From: Oikopleura dioica
Taxonomy: Eukaryota > Chordata > Appendicularia > Copelata > Oikopleuridae
Assembly: GCA_907165135.1 (NCBI GenBank)
Contig: OU015567.1
Coordinates: 687,001 to 751,000 of the forward strand
Direction of reading: 5' to 3'
DNA: 64,000 nt
Of the stretch, positions 53,375 through 64,000 are shown piece by piece. The notes under the pieces are model-generated. The model was not told where the DNA came from. It ran no database searches and was given only the letters and a program-made list of their open reading frames with translations. The translations under genes were made by a program, and so were the position numbers. Numbering within the stretch: the stretch's first letter is position 1; each line of letters starts with the position of its first letter.

Positions 53375-54621
53375 TTAGAGCAGGCAGCCCATGGCGTGGA
53401 ACTTCTTGTCGGTCAAAAACTTCTTTTGTCGATGAAGCATTTTAACGGCCACGCTTGGCCGCTTCATTTTTCTTGCTCGTCGTTCTTTCTTTGTTTCTCC
53501 AGGGACTTTGTCCGCTAGCGAAATGCCGTCCATGCAGACGTACGCGTAGTGGAAGGTCCTGATCGAGTCGACAAAGTTTCCAAGGGCGGCGCAAGGGTCG
53601 GAAAAGTCGGTTGTTGGTTGCATGAAATCATCGCCGGTTCCGGGCATCGCCTTTTTTGTGCACGGTGGGTCGACGGAGCTGTGGTCCTTCATCCAGACGA
53701 ATCGTTCCATGATTTTTTGCATGTGGGCTGACTGAAAGAGAGGGTTAAAATGAACTTTATTGGAAGAAGCAGATCGTTAATGACAAAAATAAGTTGGAAA
53801 AGGTACCTTTTTGTTCTGGATATGATCTTGTCGATGACCATGGCCGTTGAAGACCTCAGTCTTCAAGTTTTCAAACGCGTTGTTGATCATATTCCAAGCG
53901 AGCACATTTTCCGGCAGGTCGATGAGAGTGAAGGTAGCAGTGAAGCCCCGGTGGACGACGGTGTTTTCGTTTGTTTTGAAAACGAGCGTCATGTCCTCGC
54001 GAGTCCCGAAAACAGGCTCAACTTCGATCGAGTTCGACTTGGGATCGTTTCCGCAGTATCTGGCGAGCTCGGCGTTTCCGTCAGGGCCGTTGATGATGAT
54101 GGCCGCGTCCAAGTTGCACTCGCCGTTGACGTCGGCTTCTTCAACGTCGAAATTTGCGAAAGAGACGGAGATTGACTTCTTTTCCGGGACGGTGACGTAG
54201 ATTCGGTAGTACTTGTTAGGCAAGTATCGATCGTAACCGCTCGCATCGGGGAAGACGGGAACGGACCAGGAGGCGGTGGGATTGTCGGCGTCGAGGGTGA
54301 AGGCCTGGTAGTCAGTGACATCAGCGGTCCAGATTCGATCCTCAGAGAGGGCTGTTTCGTCGCCCAGACGGGCTGAGGCAAGAGCAGCAAATGACCAGGC
54401 AAGCTAGATTCAAAATTATTTCTCTACTCAACGATGTTTATTTTCCTGACACTTTTGAACAGGAAAAAATTACGAATAAAAATACGACTCTATGATGAAA
54501 AATGTCAAAAACATTATTTTCAAAACATTTCTTCATATTTTTACATGTATCTCTTGATCTGCTTGTAGAATACGAAAAATTAGCGTGGGAAAAACACGAA
54601 GGAAATCGATCTTACCTTCAT
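53375..54621 (-). CDS. Secreted CUB-domain protein
   Basis: A six-base first coding exon (54621-54616, Met-Lys) followed by GTAAG joins to LAWSFAALASA, so the signal peptide is split by the intron. The mature part has ETALSEDRIW, then a CUB domain: YYRIYVTVPEKKSISVSF, FDVEEADVNGECNLDAAI, ARYCGNDPKSNSIEV, GFTATFTLID. After a GT-AG intron (about 53798-53733) comes a Lys-rich C-terminal exon with Cys (HSSVDPPCTKKAMPG, DPCAALGNFVDSIR, YAYVCMDGI). About 300 residues, no membrane segment. CUB domains mediate extracellular protein contacts. A TATTTAAA-like box lies about 85 bases upstream of the start (near 54705 on this strand). Confidence 0.75.
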
Positions 54622-55666
54622 TTTCTGGAAGTCTCTTCAAAAAATCAATTTTCCGAACGAAGAAAAAGTATGATGACAAAAAGCGGACGCAAATGCATTT
54701 AAATAGAGCGCTACGTGTTTTTAATAAAAACTACAAGGCGCCCGAACAAATTTACGCGGTTTTTAGCAATAACAGACCTTAATGTTCACGATCACAATAA
54801 TTGCTAATTCTCGTGAATGCTCAGTTTACATTTGAGACAACGTGTGGCGCTTCCTGGCGAGTTTCTTTTTTAATTGAAGCGCTTTTTTCAAATTCAATTA
54901 GTAATCATGCTCTTTAAGACTTATTGCTTCGAGTTTATAACGGTCTAGATTTGATAATTCGATACCACCGTAGATAACGGATATTACAAAGTAGTTTTCT
55001 GCTTTGGTAAAATTTATTTACTTTGATTGAAAGAAGAAAAGTGCTCTCAGTAGTAAGCATTATCTGTTTTCATTTTTAATTGAAGATAATTTACAGTTTT
55101 TCGCTCGAAAGAATACCAACTCGTCTTCCCGATTCCAAAAGACCTCGACCGGCAAGGCAGATGAAAAGGGGAGGAAAAGCGGGTTTAACGGATTCAAGAG
55201 CTTTAACGTAGTTCTGTTTCGGAAAGTTGGAGAACTTAAGTTTTGGGTTCGAAAAGAAAGGGGTTGGTTATGGAGGGTATGTACAAATTTAAGGTATATT
55301 CTGCAGATTTATGATGAAATAACAAGCTTTATCTCTAAAAGGAAGGAGGTTCTGAGGGGATCAGGTGACTTTTTTCCGGGCTCAGGACTCTTCTCTGAGT
55401 CAGGAGCCTATGAACTACAGATTCTGAGAAACCTGAGTTATTGACCCTGAGTCTGGGTTCCATAAAAGAAGTCCCCTTTAGGAGCCTGATTCTTTTAGAA
55501 AAAGAGCTTGTTTTTTCTACGAGGTGTTTATAGTGCTTCGGGAAATGCAATTCGGATACACAAACGCTCGGATTTACGAGTGTTTGTGACGAAAACATTT
55601 CCGTATTGTCGAATTTACGAAAAGAAATAAAGAAAAAAATAGTCATGGTAAAAAAGCTAAATAAAT
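54622..55666. other. Intergenic, nothing recognised except degenerate repeats
   Basis: Upstream of the CUB gene and downstream of the SLCO gene. 55380-55470 has degenerate GAGTCAGG/CCTGAGT pieces that may be a decayed hairpin copy. Confidence 0.45.
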
Positions 55667-58600
55667 TATGAAGCAGCAGTTGGGGTCACGATCGAGTCGC
55701 TTGTCGGCAGTGAAGTGGACTCGTGCAAAGATCCGTTTTCGGAGCATTTCTTTCTTCTGAACAGCTCTCGCCAGAGTGCCGCTGCGAGCAGAAAAGCAAG
55801 GAGCTTGACGCCGATCGTCAAGCCGAAGTAGATGTAGCGGAAAATATCGGGACTGGAAAATCAATCATTATCAGTTTTGCGAGCAAAGAATACCTGTAAA
55901 TTGCGCACGCGCCTGTATCGTCGTCGCATTCAGAAGCAGTATTGTCCCAAAGAATGCAAGCCATATCAATAGCGGCGCCAAAATACATGGGGGCCTACAA
56001 AATATCATTATTTTGGTAATGAAATGCGAACTTACGGGAATATAAGCAAGCAGTCGCATGATGAGGAACTGGACACCCATCGCCAGCGGTCTTTCATCAT
56101 CTGCGCAGCAACGGAGGGTAATCATAATCGCAGGAGTCTGGGCACTAGCAGTAACGCATGTTACGACAAAGACGAAGACGAGGAATGGCGCCATCATGTG
56201 GAAACAGTCCTTTTCACAAGCGCCTGAAAGGATGATCAGTTTTATCATATCGAAAGAGGCGTACCAGTGGGTATCGATGGCGCAGCGGGATTGCCAAGAC
56301 AGGCGCAATCAGCAAAGGAGCCATTGACTGACATCTGGCAGCCGGCAAGACAGGGGTTGACGAAAGTCACGTGCTCGTAGCACAGCGGTTGATAAACGCC
56401 GCTACAATCGCAGTTTTGATTGCATTCGGCGAGCGGCAGCTCCCCATGATCGCTAATCGTATCGCTCTCTATTCGAATCGGTAAAAAAGCGGTAAAGAAG
56501 AGTCCTTTCTACCTGTAGGATAGTCGATCGTGACGCCTGCGATAGGGGCGCTTCCGCATTTCAGAAAGAAAACAGGAATGATCAGGCAAATCGAGAGGAT
56601 CGAAGTGAAAGTGGCCATTTTCGCACAGCCGACCATGTCCAGATCGAAGCGACGGATCAAATACCCGCCCAAGACGATGCCAAGTCCGGCGGCTGAAAAA
56701 TAGAAATAAGCAACTTTCGTAACTAATGAATCCAAAGAGAAAAAAAAATTACAGGACTTCTTACCTGGCAAAAGAACGCCACCACAGAGCAAAGCAGAAA
56801 TTGAAGAATCGATGGAGAACTGTTCTTGAAGATATTTCGGCATAAAAGTAAGGAATGAAACGACGATTGTAAACTCGCAGCACATTGTGAGAGTCACCAG
56901 GGTGAAGGCTTTGTTTGACAGTTGTTTGATTAGGTTTCGAGGCAGATCTACCAAGAGGGGTTCAGAACGAAAGGAATAAGATTGAAAATTACCTTTTATA
57001 GAATTCCCAAAGCTCATCTGTGAGCTTGTTGTCGATTGATTGATGAGTTCTTCGTTCAATTCAGAATTCTCCGACGAGTTGAGCTCGACGATATTGCTAG
57101 GGTGGGTTTTGAATTTAATCGGGCAATCTTGGTCCTGCTCTCTCCCTGATCTTGAAAACATAAACCAAACATATCATACATGTATGGATAGAGCTTTTCA
57201 AGATCTAGCAACTCTGCATTGGAATTCCAAAAATATCAAATATAATCAGTTTTATCGGAGTTTTTCCTTCAAAACTGGGTTGCATTTTTGAAAATTGAAC
57301 AGTGCGAGACATGAATTCAGATTAGATTTCAACATTTTTAACGCCTGAAAACCGGTAATTTTTGGCTGATTTGTTATTCAAATGCAGAGTTTATCAACCT
57401 GTGGGAGATCGAAAAGGATCTGATTGTTAATTTTGGTGAAAACCGGCAATTCAGATAAAAATCCGTATGCAAAAACCGGGAATTTCTATAGATTTCGGAA
57501 ATTCCAATGCAGAGTTTGTAGAGCTCAAAAAGCTCTTTCCAACCATGTGTCATATGTTGGAGGTTTATTAGAAAAGTTCGGAGCTACAGCCAAAGAAAGA
57601 TTGCCCGATTAAATTCAAAACCCACCTAGGCGGCTGCTTTTTGAACAGAAACATGGGAAGCAAGCTGAGGAAAACGAAAACAGCGGCGATAAAGTATCCA
57701 AGCCACCACTGACCGACCCATCTTGTATCGGCTGGGCTGACGGAAGGCTCTTGAAACGGATCTACCCAGCGGTTTTCGACTAAATAGAAGATAGAAAGGC
57801 TGGTTTGATTGTAAAAATGCAGTAACTTGAACTACTCGGTCTTAATTGTGGAGTGTTTATGCAACAATTTCAATTGTTTCTAATTCAAGCGTTATCTTGA
57901 TTTCGGGAAATTGTCGGAATAAAGTCTGCCGAGCCGTTAAAAATAATCGAATTCCAGTTTGTTGAATAGAAAAATTTGAGTAAACTGTTAACTCATTTTC
58001 AAGTAGACTATTTCTCCTGGGTTAACGAAGCTATCACACTATTTTTGGTAAATAATCGATTGTTATGCATTAAATATTTGTTACTCTCTTTCTTACGAAA
58101 TCGAGACGAAGTTATTAAAGAGAATCTCGTAATTCAGTTCGATTTGCATACCCCCCCCCCATTACCTTGTGAAGCAAGAACATAACCAGCTGCTGGTCCA
58201 ATCGCTCCAACAAGATAGACCACCGAAACATAAACAGGCGCAGATCTCACTGGAGCAGCGTCGTGGACATAAGTCGTCCCTAAAATCCAATAACAGTCGG
58301 GGCCTTCGCCGTTCTTTTACCTAAAGTGTAAATGGGACTTCCACCCATGCCAATGATCAAATTAGCGAGCAGAAAAATGAACATGTAAAGCGAGTTCTTT
58401 GGGCCGACGTTAAGACAGTCGTCTGGATTGAAAACCGAGTAGTTTGACTGGCACAGGTCGCCGTCGATGCTGTTTGGGTCCGACCCGCTGGGCTGGTACA
58501 GACCCGAAATCAGCTGCGGAAGGGTGAAGAGGAGGGAACCCAGGACGACGAGGAAGCCGCCTCCTGCCACCTAAAGAATGCGTTTTTAGGAAAATGTTCA

Positions 58601-61362
58601 AAAAAGAAGGAAACGAACCCATCTGGGACGATTGCCGCTCCCACCAAACCAAGAGACGAAAACGACGGTGCTTAAACTTCCAATATCGCCGGCGGAGATA
58701 ATCGTCCCGATTTCAGAAGATCTGAGGGAGTATCTTTGTTCTATCGAAGTTGAGACTCCAGCTGTGTAGCCAGAGCTAACCATCGACTGAAAAGAGAGTT
58801 GTCAAAACCCTAGAGGAATTTGAAGATTCTTACCTGGAAGAAAATATACATCGAAAAGCAAACCAAAAAGCCCTTCGCCGTAAAGAATATCCTCCTCAGC
58901 TTCTTGAAGGGAGCAAAACATCTGCAGCAAAGAAATCGTCGCCATTTTGATTCGCCTTTGCCGATATCTGACAGCATAACGCTCTGAAAACGAAAATATG
59001 AGAAACAGTTCAGTCACTGAACTTCAGTGGAAAATGATTCTAAAGACAGAGGGGTGGCTAAAGCCTGTTTTTAATGCATTTAGACAGTCTCGGTCTCATT
59101 TTTCTGAAGGTCTCGGTAAATATTCTTGAGGCGGTTTACTGTCTTGTTAAAATTTCAAAGATTCTCGAAGAAAAAAAAGAATCATCATTCATGAAGCTTC
59201 TTTTTGACTGGGCTCGGTAATCTGTGAAGCAAACCTGAGTCAGGGTATGAAAGATCCTTGATGAAACGCCGGGAATGATTTCTGATCCTGACTCAGGTTT
59301 TCAACGCAGGTTGCCGCCCTCTGCTTTCAGGACCCAAACTCAGGCTTGTTTCTCTCTCTCCGAAATTCCTCTTTCCAAATAGCTACGCCGTAACTCATCG
59401 AAAATAACATTATTTTTACGAGCTCGATTCACCTTTTTTACAACTGTTAGATTCGGAGAAATTATCCTCGGAAAATCGAAAGATAGATGTTTTTCTTTAA
59501 ATTTGAGAGATTGATTTCTTCTCTTGGTCGATGGAATTAGCAAAGATCGATCTCCCAAGCTCTCGCGGTTTTTTAGAGAATTCAAACGCAACTTTTGTCG
59601 AATCTTTTCGATTCTTTGAAAGTGGGAAACGGGCTAGGAATGACACACCCAGCTTATGTAAGCTTGAGCTTGAATGTGAACTCGAAAAGATCGAAGGTGA
59701 AGGTCATGTTATTACATAATATTCAATAATTTGGTTGTAAATAGGAGGGAAAAGGCCTCAGACTCAGGGTCGGTACCCTTACTCAGGTTTTCAATACAGG
59801 TTTCTGATTTTCGGTTCACAGACTCCTGTGTGGAAACCTGAGTCAGGAATACGAAAGAGCTTGTTATACCAAAAATCTTGAAAAAGGACTGAAAAAATCA
59901 TTTTACCGACCCTGACTCAGGTTTCTACACAGATTGCCGGACCCGGCGATTTCTTCACAGAGAAGTCAAAACGGTGAGGGAATAAATCTTTTGTAGACAG
60001 CCAATAAAATCGATAAATGTACCCTTGCCAATTCTTAGAGATTCTTTTATATTCACAAAATCATTAATAAAAACGGGTCTTATTTTGAGGCTCTCTTGGG
60101 AAAAGGCAGTTTTATCCACGGTCAGAAGAGTGATTCTCCAGTGGAGAATGGCGGTGAATAAAGCATGAATTCAGCGGCTTTTCGTTTTTCAAAATCGAAA
60201 GCGAAAATAATCAAATATTTAAAATTGAGAAACTTGACTTGCCAAAACATCTCATTTTTTCAAACCTTCTATTTGTTAACTTTCTCTTTTTATGTTTTCT
60301 TGGAAAAAAGAAACGGCGCAAAAAAGAGCTTTGCTCGTTAAAAATGCTCTCAGATCTTGAAATAACTGCTCATCAATTTGCTGCTTTTGACCTTTCTTTT
60401 CCATTCAAAATTGGAGAAAAAAGATGTTTCTTTTTTAAATAAAAAAGATATAAGAAAGTGATTAATTGGCAATCGACGCGGCTGGAAGATGGGTCTGACG
60501 GAAACTCAACCTCATCACCTTAGTTTGGTCATTTCCGGTTCCAACTGGAACAGAAAAGTGCTTTTTTGGCCGCTTTTTTTTTGAAAATTTTGCCATTTCA
60601 AATTTCAAAAGTTATCAAAAATAAAAATTTGGACCAAATTTTTGGTCAATTTTTCGCAATAATTCTGAATTTTCAATTTTTTGGCCAATATTTTGATTAC
60701 AAGCAAAATTTCTAGATTTTCTTTGACTCCAAAATTCGACCAAAAAATTGACCATTTTTCGGTCGAATTCAAATTGTTCCAAATTGACCTAGATTTTCAC
60801 TTACGTCGCGATAAATTTTCTCTTCGTAACTTCTATTTAGATTCAGCTTTTTCTCTTTATAACTGTTTTGAGAGACAGTATTGTCGAAGTAAAAAGCACA
60901 CAAATGAGAAGCGAAAAAAAGTGATTGTTGTGTTTAGAGCTAGTTTCTCGTGGAAAGAGTATGAGCCCCTATACGGGGGCGAAAATGACGCGAAGAAGGT
61001 TGCTACTTGACATGGCCCCAGGGGAGAGAACGAGAGAGCCACTCGCTCAATAGAAATGACAGTAAGGTGTCAAAGGAGAAATTGCGACTAATTAAAGTTT
61101 TAGGAAGGCAATCGCAAATTAGAATGTTTCAGATTTTTAAAAAGTCATTCTGGAATTATACTTTTTCCAGAATAAAAAAAATTAATGAGAAAAAATTAGA
61201 TTTTCACAAAAAAAAGTTTTTAGGAAGATTTGCAGTTTATTATAAAATTTATTAAAAAATCATTTTTAATAAAAATTATTAATAAATTAACAGAAAAATA
61301 AAAATTATCAAATAAAAAATTACCTGTTCGGAACTTTCTGACTCTTCTCTAGAATCCCCCAT
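55667..61362 (-). CDS. SLCO/OATP-type organic anion transporter
   Basis: Twelve-TM uptake carrier of the major facilitator superfamily. Exon 1 (61362-61324, MGDSREESESSEQ) joins over a 2.3-kb intron to MLSDIGKGESKWRRF. Then come TM1-3 with AKGFLVCFSMYIFFQSM, SIEQRYSLRSSEIGTI, DIGSLSTVVFVSWFGGSG, NRPRWV; LIIGMGGSPIYTLG; DAAPVRSAPVYVSVVYLVGA; WVGQWWLGYFIAAVFVFLS; a Ser-rich loop; TLVTLTMCCEFTIVVSFLTF; the Kazal-type loop CNQNCDCSGVYQPLCYEHVT with CLAGC; FLVFVFVVTCVTASAQTP; the last helix ending in PTAAS at 55667. The family's Kazal Cys pattern is intact. All joins checked keep frame. Intron 1 carries several CCTGAGTCAGG hairpins. Confidence 0.85.
58150..58160. repeat. Poly-C tract in an SLCO intron
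   Basis: A run of about ten C, close to the splice donor of the exon that ends near 58170. Probably length-variable. Confidence 0.7.
59206..59325. mobile_element. CCTGAGTCAGG-family hairpin in SLCO intron 1
   Basis: CTGGGCTCGGTAATCTGTGA...AACCTGAGTCAGGG and CCTGACTCAGGTTTTC...GCAGGTTGCCG. Confidence 0.8.
59750..59945. mobile_element. Two adjacent CCTGAGTCAGG-family hairpins in SLCO intron 1
   Basis: A short decayed copy at about 59755-59815 (CAGACTCAGGGT / ACTCAGGTTTTCAATACAGG) precedes a better one at about 59822-59945 (TGTGTGGAAACCTGAGTCAGG / CCCTGACTCAGGTTTCTACA). Confidence 0.7.
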
Positions 61363-61800
61363 TTCGGTCGATTTCTAGATTTTTTTTCGTTTATTTTTTT
61401 ATCCTCTCATTATTCCGTTTTTTGGACAAAAGAGAATTTCTCGGATTTCGTTTTTTCTCGCTCCGGCGATTTCTCAAGTCTTTTTTCAAATTTAGCCGAT
61501 TTTTGGAAAGTCGCCAAAATGCGCTCCGGGGCCAATGAGGTGCACTGCGCTGAAGATTTGAATTTCCGAAGATCGAGATTTTAGGGCAACTTGGGCGATG
61601 TAGAGCGGAAAATTGAAATTTCTTGAACTAAAGTGTGATTCGCCCGGTTTGGTTTTATTGGAAGAGGATGATGATGAGGTCGATCTGATTGACATTGACT
61701 CGCAATCGGAATAATTTCATTTGTAGCTTTTGTGATCTGCTGATTATTTTTCGGAAATTTTATTAACCAAAATGCGCTACAAAATTTTCTATATTCTATT

Positions 61801-63255
61801 TCAGGTCTCAAATCTGCAAGAATAGTGAAGTTGATCGTAGCAAACAAAATCAGCAAGATGTCCGGGGAGCCCATAATTGATGAAAACACATGGGTGTGCA
61901 GGATCGTTTGGTTCGTATCCATACCATTTCAAAAATGGACTTCGATTGCCAGTCACAGTTGAGTATTGCTTCGCATTTGACCCTTCTCGCACTCCTTATT
62001 TCCAATTCAAATGTTATTATTCTTCAGGGTACTCTAACCTCATCAACCTGCGAAGAAAACCTGACTCAGGGTCTGAAAAATCTGACGAAATTTTTCCATG
62101 AAGATTTTTCAGGCCCTGACTCAGGTTTTCTTCGCAGGTTTTCGAGCCAAGAGTGAAACCCTACCTATATATTCAAAGCCTCTTTGTGGTAGCTTCATAA
62201 ATTCGTTCCACTCTTCTTCGTTATCGAAAAATACCAAGTTTCCTCCTTGTTGATTGCACTAAAATCCCCTCTCTCGATTTTTTAGGAAACAAACTTCACC
62301 TTGAATTCGGCGAGTTCCATCGTCGACAATCCATCCTGTTGAACGAAAGTTACTTTTTTCGGTCGTTTTGTCGGTTCAATTTGAGCGTCGAAATTCTCTT
62401 CGAAGCGACAGGTGAATTTTCTCAAAGTATAACTTCTCAATTAGAAAACCGTGGGATAATTAAAGTTTACCAATAATATGCCGCCCATTGCTTTGAAGAT
62501 GCATACCAGTAGTTTAAAATGCAGGGAGCATAGTAGACATTTGGCTGACCAACACCGAATTGAAGAAATGTCGTGTTGGAGCCGTCCGTGTTTCGATAAA
62601 AATACTCCGAAGATGACTTCCAAGTTACTTGGCGATAACCCAGGTGCTCCCATCTTGGTGAAAATTGATCGACATAGACGTCATACTCTTCTTTGGTTCG
62701 AAAGAAGGCCAAATGGCCGCCTCGGTCCTGGCAAAACAATTCAGCTCCTTCCATCGTCAAAGAAGGATCTTCCTGAGTTCGTTCGAACCAAACTCGGGCT
62801 TTGCGTGTTGTTTCAAGAGTTGTTGTGGTTGTGACGATGATGGTTGTTGTTATTTTTGTTTTCAAAAAGCTTGGTGTTGTCGAAATCATTGCAGGTGTTG
62901 GAGGCATCATTGTTGTTGTCGGAATCATCATATTTCTTGTGCTAAAAGTTATCGTCGCATTTGCAGTCGAAATGCTGGTTGTTGCGCCTATCGATTGGCT
63001 GGTTGCCATAGGGTCGGTTGTTGAAATAATTGTTGAGAACAAAGTGTTTTGCGGTTCGACTGTTGTCATGGAATTAACCTCTGGTCTTGCTACAGTCGAA
63101 GAATGGTGGTCGTCTGATCCTGGTGAATTAGATCCATCTTGTAGGAAGACCTCTCTTTTGCTTAGAAAAGTAGGATTCAAGAGATTCAACGAAATCCCGA
63201 AAAATATAATTACAAAGAGAGCAATCTTCAGAAGTCTTACAGTTCGTTTTTTCAT
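61801..63255 (-). CDS. Type II membrane protein with mucin stalk and two C-type lectin domains
   Basis: Start at 63255: MKKRTVRLLKIALFVIIFFG is a signal anchor. The Ser/Thr-rich stalk (TTSISTANATITFSTRN and more, about 110 residues) should be O-glycosylated. CTLD 1: SLTMEGAELFCQDRGGHLAF, FGVGQPNVYYAPCILNYWY, AAYYW joined across GT-AG to KFTCRFEE. CTLD 2: LSTMELAEFKCNQQGGNLVF, GFEYIGVREGSNAKQY, WYGYEPNDPAHPCVFINYG, LHYSCRFET and the stop at 61801. The EPN motif in CTLD 2 is of the mannose-type Ca site; CTLD 1 has QPN, nearer to galactose-type. The intron in CTLD 2 (about 62014-62166) contains a CCTGAGTCAGG hairpin. All joins keep frame. Confidence 0.82.
62035..62155. mobile_element. CCTGAGTCAGG-family hairpin in the double-CTLD gene
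   Basis: CCTGCGAAGAAAACCTGACTC and inverse AGTCAGGTTTTCTTCGCAGG-type arms extended by GGTCTGAAAAATC / GATTTTTCAGGCC. It fills most of a 153-nt GT-AG intron. Confidence 0.85.
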
Positions 63256-63727
63256 TCGATAAAAGTGGCATTTTTGAGAAACAGTGCCGCGAATAAAAAC
63301 CGGTAGGAGATTGTTTAAAAATCTGATTTAACACTGATAGACTCGATAAATACTTCACATGTTTTTCGACTACCTGTCAAAGAGGGGAAAGATAACAGTT
63401 TTGAGAAGTTATATAAAAAAATAAACAGCTACTCTGAAATTTCCAAATTCGAAGGTCTTCTCTCTTTTTAACGGTTTTCTTTTTTTACGAAGTCCTCCCG
63501 AAGGCACAGTCTATTTTCCCAACGGGTTAAAAAGGTCCACCTCTGGCGTATCATGATGGCTTTTAAACAAAACCCAGATATTTATGATAAAAAGTTGTCA
63601 TGTTATTCAACTGCCTGTCTGATAGAAAACAACCAAAGTCAAGCTTTCAAGAAACTCTCTGTTTATTTGTTTCAAAATACGAGAAGACAGTTGATGATTT
63701 CAAACTAAAGTAAAGTTTTACTTACTT
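63256..63727. other. Intergenic, nothing recognised
   Basis: Upstream of the double-CTLD gene and downstream of the partial gene at the window end. No repeat or gene recognised. Confidence 0.45.
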
Positions 63728-64000
63728 TTAAATAACGATGCATAAGAAGAAGAAAAGATGAAGATAATTGAAGGCGGCGGCGATCGTTAACGAAGACAGA
63801 CTGCATAAGCTCTTTATAAATAATTAATAAAAAAGAACATTTCAGTCACAAAATTCTTACTTTTTCGCTCTGTTCCCTAGAAAAACTTCGCCTTTGTAAA
63901 TATATGCGCCCTGAAGATAATTCGGATTGTTTCGGCACCATGGAATATCGCCAGTTTCACCGCCTTTGTATTATAAATTGACAAAAATGTTTATTTGGTT
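63728..64000 (-). CDS. Partial C-type-lectin-like gene, paralogue of the gene at 32.7 kb (5' part outside the window)
   Basis: Two last exons are visible. 63963-63861 encodes GGETGDIPWCRNNPNYLQG, AYIYKGEVFLGNRAK; 63800-63728 encodes LSSLTIAAAFNYLHLFFFL and stops. Both have the same intron phase as the 32.7-kb gene and are nearly identical in protein, and the intron before the first exon also matches (CAATTTATAATACAAAG). The hydrophobic end fits a GPI signal or a tail anchor. It is a recent duplicate in the opposite orientation. Confidence 0.6.

Noticed and set aside
53750-54402. Several plus- and minus-strand frames over the CUB exon
   Set aside because: Shadows of the CUB-domain exon, which has clear domain motifs and splice sites.
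60681-61010. Frame of 109 codons inside SLCO intron 1
   Set aside because: AT-rich, no domain, no acceptor or donor fitting the SLCO exons; likely chance.
62801-63262. Open frame of 153 codons, hydrophobic, plus strand
   Set aside because: It is the antisense of the Ser/Thr-rich stalk of the double-CTLD gene; Thr/Val complementarity creates the long frame.
1-64000. tRNA, rRNA or spliced-leader RNA genes
   Set aside because: No cloverleaf-like sequence with A/B boxes and no recognisable rRNA or SL sequence was found by eye; a dedicated covariance search could still find one.

Overview
The window is nuclear DNA of a small-genome metazoan, most likely a larvacean tunicate (Oikopleura/Fritillaria type). 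This is inferred from chordate-type proteins (creatine kinase, HCN channel, SLCO transporter, heparan sulfate sulfotransferases, transformer-2, NVL), very short introns (many of 38-60 nt), genes packed on both strands, and several introns whose only frame-preserving donor is GA, GG or GC rather than GT, a habit reported for larvaceans. There are no operon-like prokaryotic signals, CRISPR arrays or viral blocks. Splice sites were read by eye, so exon edges are good where protein similarity guides them and approximate elsewhere.

Layout. 1-5.4 kb, all minus: NVL (AAA ATPase), an FKBP-like/TPR protein, a WD40 protein. 5.4-8.65 kb: gene-poor, filled with fold-back DNA. 8.7-11.9 kb plus: a HS3ST-like sulfotransferase with an antisense gene inside one intron. 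12.4-19.4 kb: small membrane or secreted genes, a ShK-like secreted protein, creatine kinase (minus) and a Ly6-like protein. 19.8-22.9 kb minus: a tyrosine phosphatase. 24-28 kb: a small secreted protein and a secreted Cys-rich/kelch protein. 28-30.7 kb: a multi-TM protein and a DUF1295 membrane protein. 30.7-34.9 kb: two fold-back elements and a lectin-like gene. 35-40.4 kb: transformer-2-like, a class 3 lipase, an HCN channel. 40.5-41.8 kb: the paralogue of the 28 kb multi-TM gene. 43-45.5 kb: unrecognised genes. 45.5-49.4 kb: repeats. 49.5-52.9 kb: a rhodopsin-family GPCR and a HS2ST-like sulfotransferase. 53.4-61.4 kb: a CUB-domain protein and an SLCO transporter. 61.8-64 kb: a double C-type-lectin membrane protein and the end of a paralogue of the 32.7 kb gene.

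The genes do not form one pathway. Shared themes are cell-surface and secreted proteins (lectin-like, CUB, kelch, ShK, Ly6), glycosaminoglycan sulfation (two enzymes) and membrane signalling or transport (HCN, GPCR, SLCO).

The most striking feature is the load of small palindromic mobile elements and how they sit against genes. One family (core CCTGAGTCAGG, about 10 copies) includes a copy flanked by a 6-bp direct repeat inside a conserved NVL coding stretch, where it must now be removed as an intron or else break the gene. Another fold-back element carries a perfect 9-bp duplication at the start codon of the DUF1295 gene. A third lies a few bases downstream of a splice donor.
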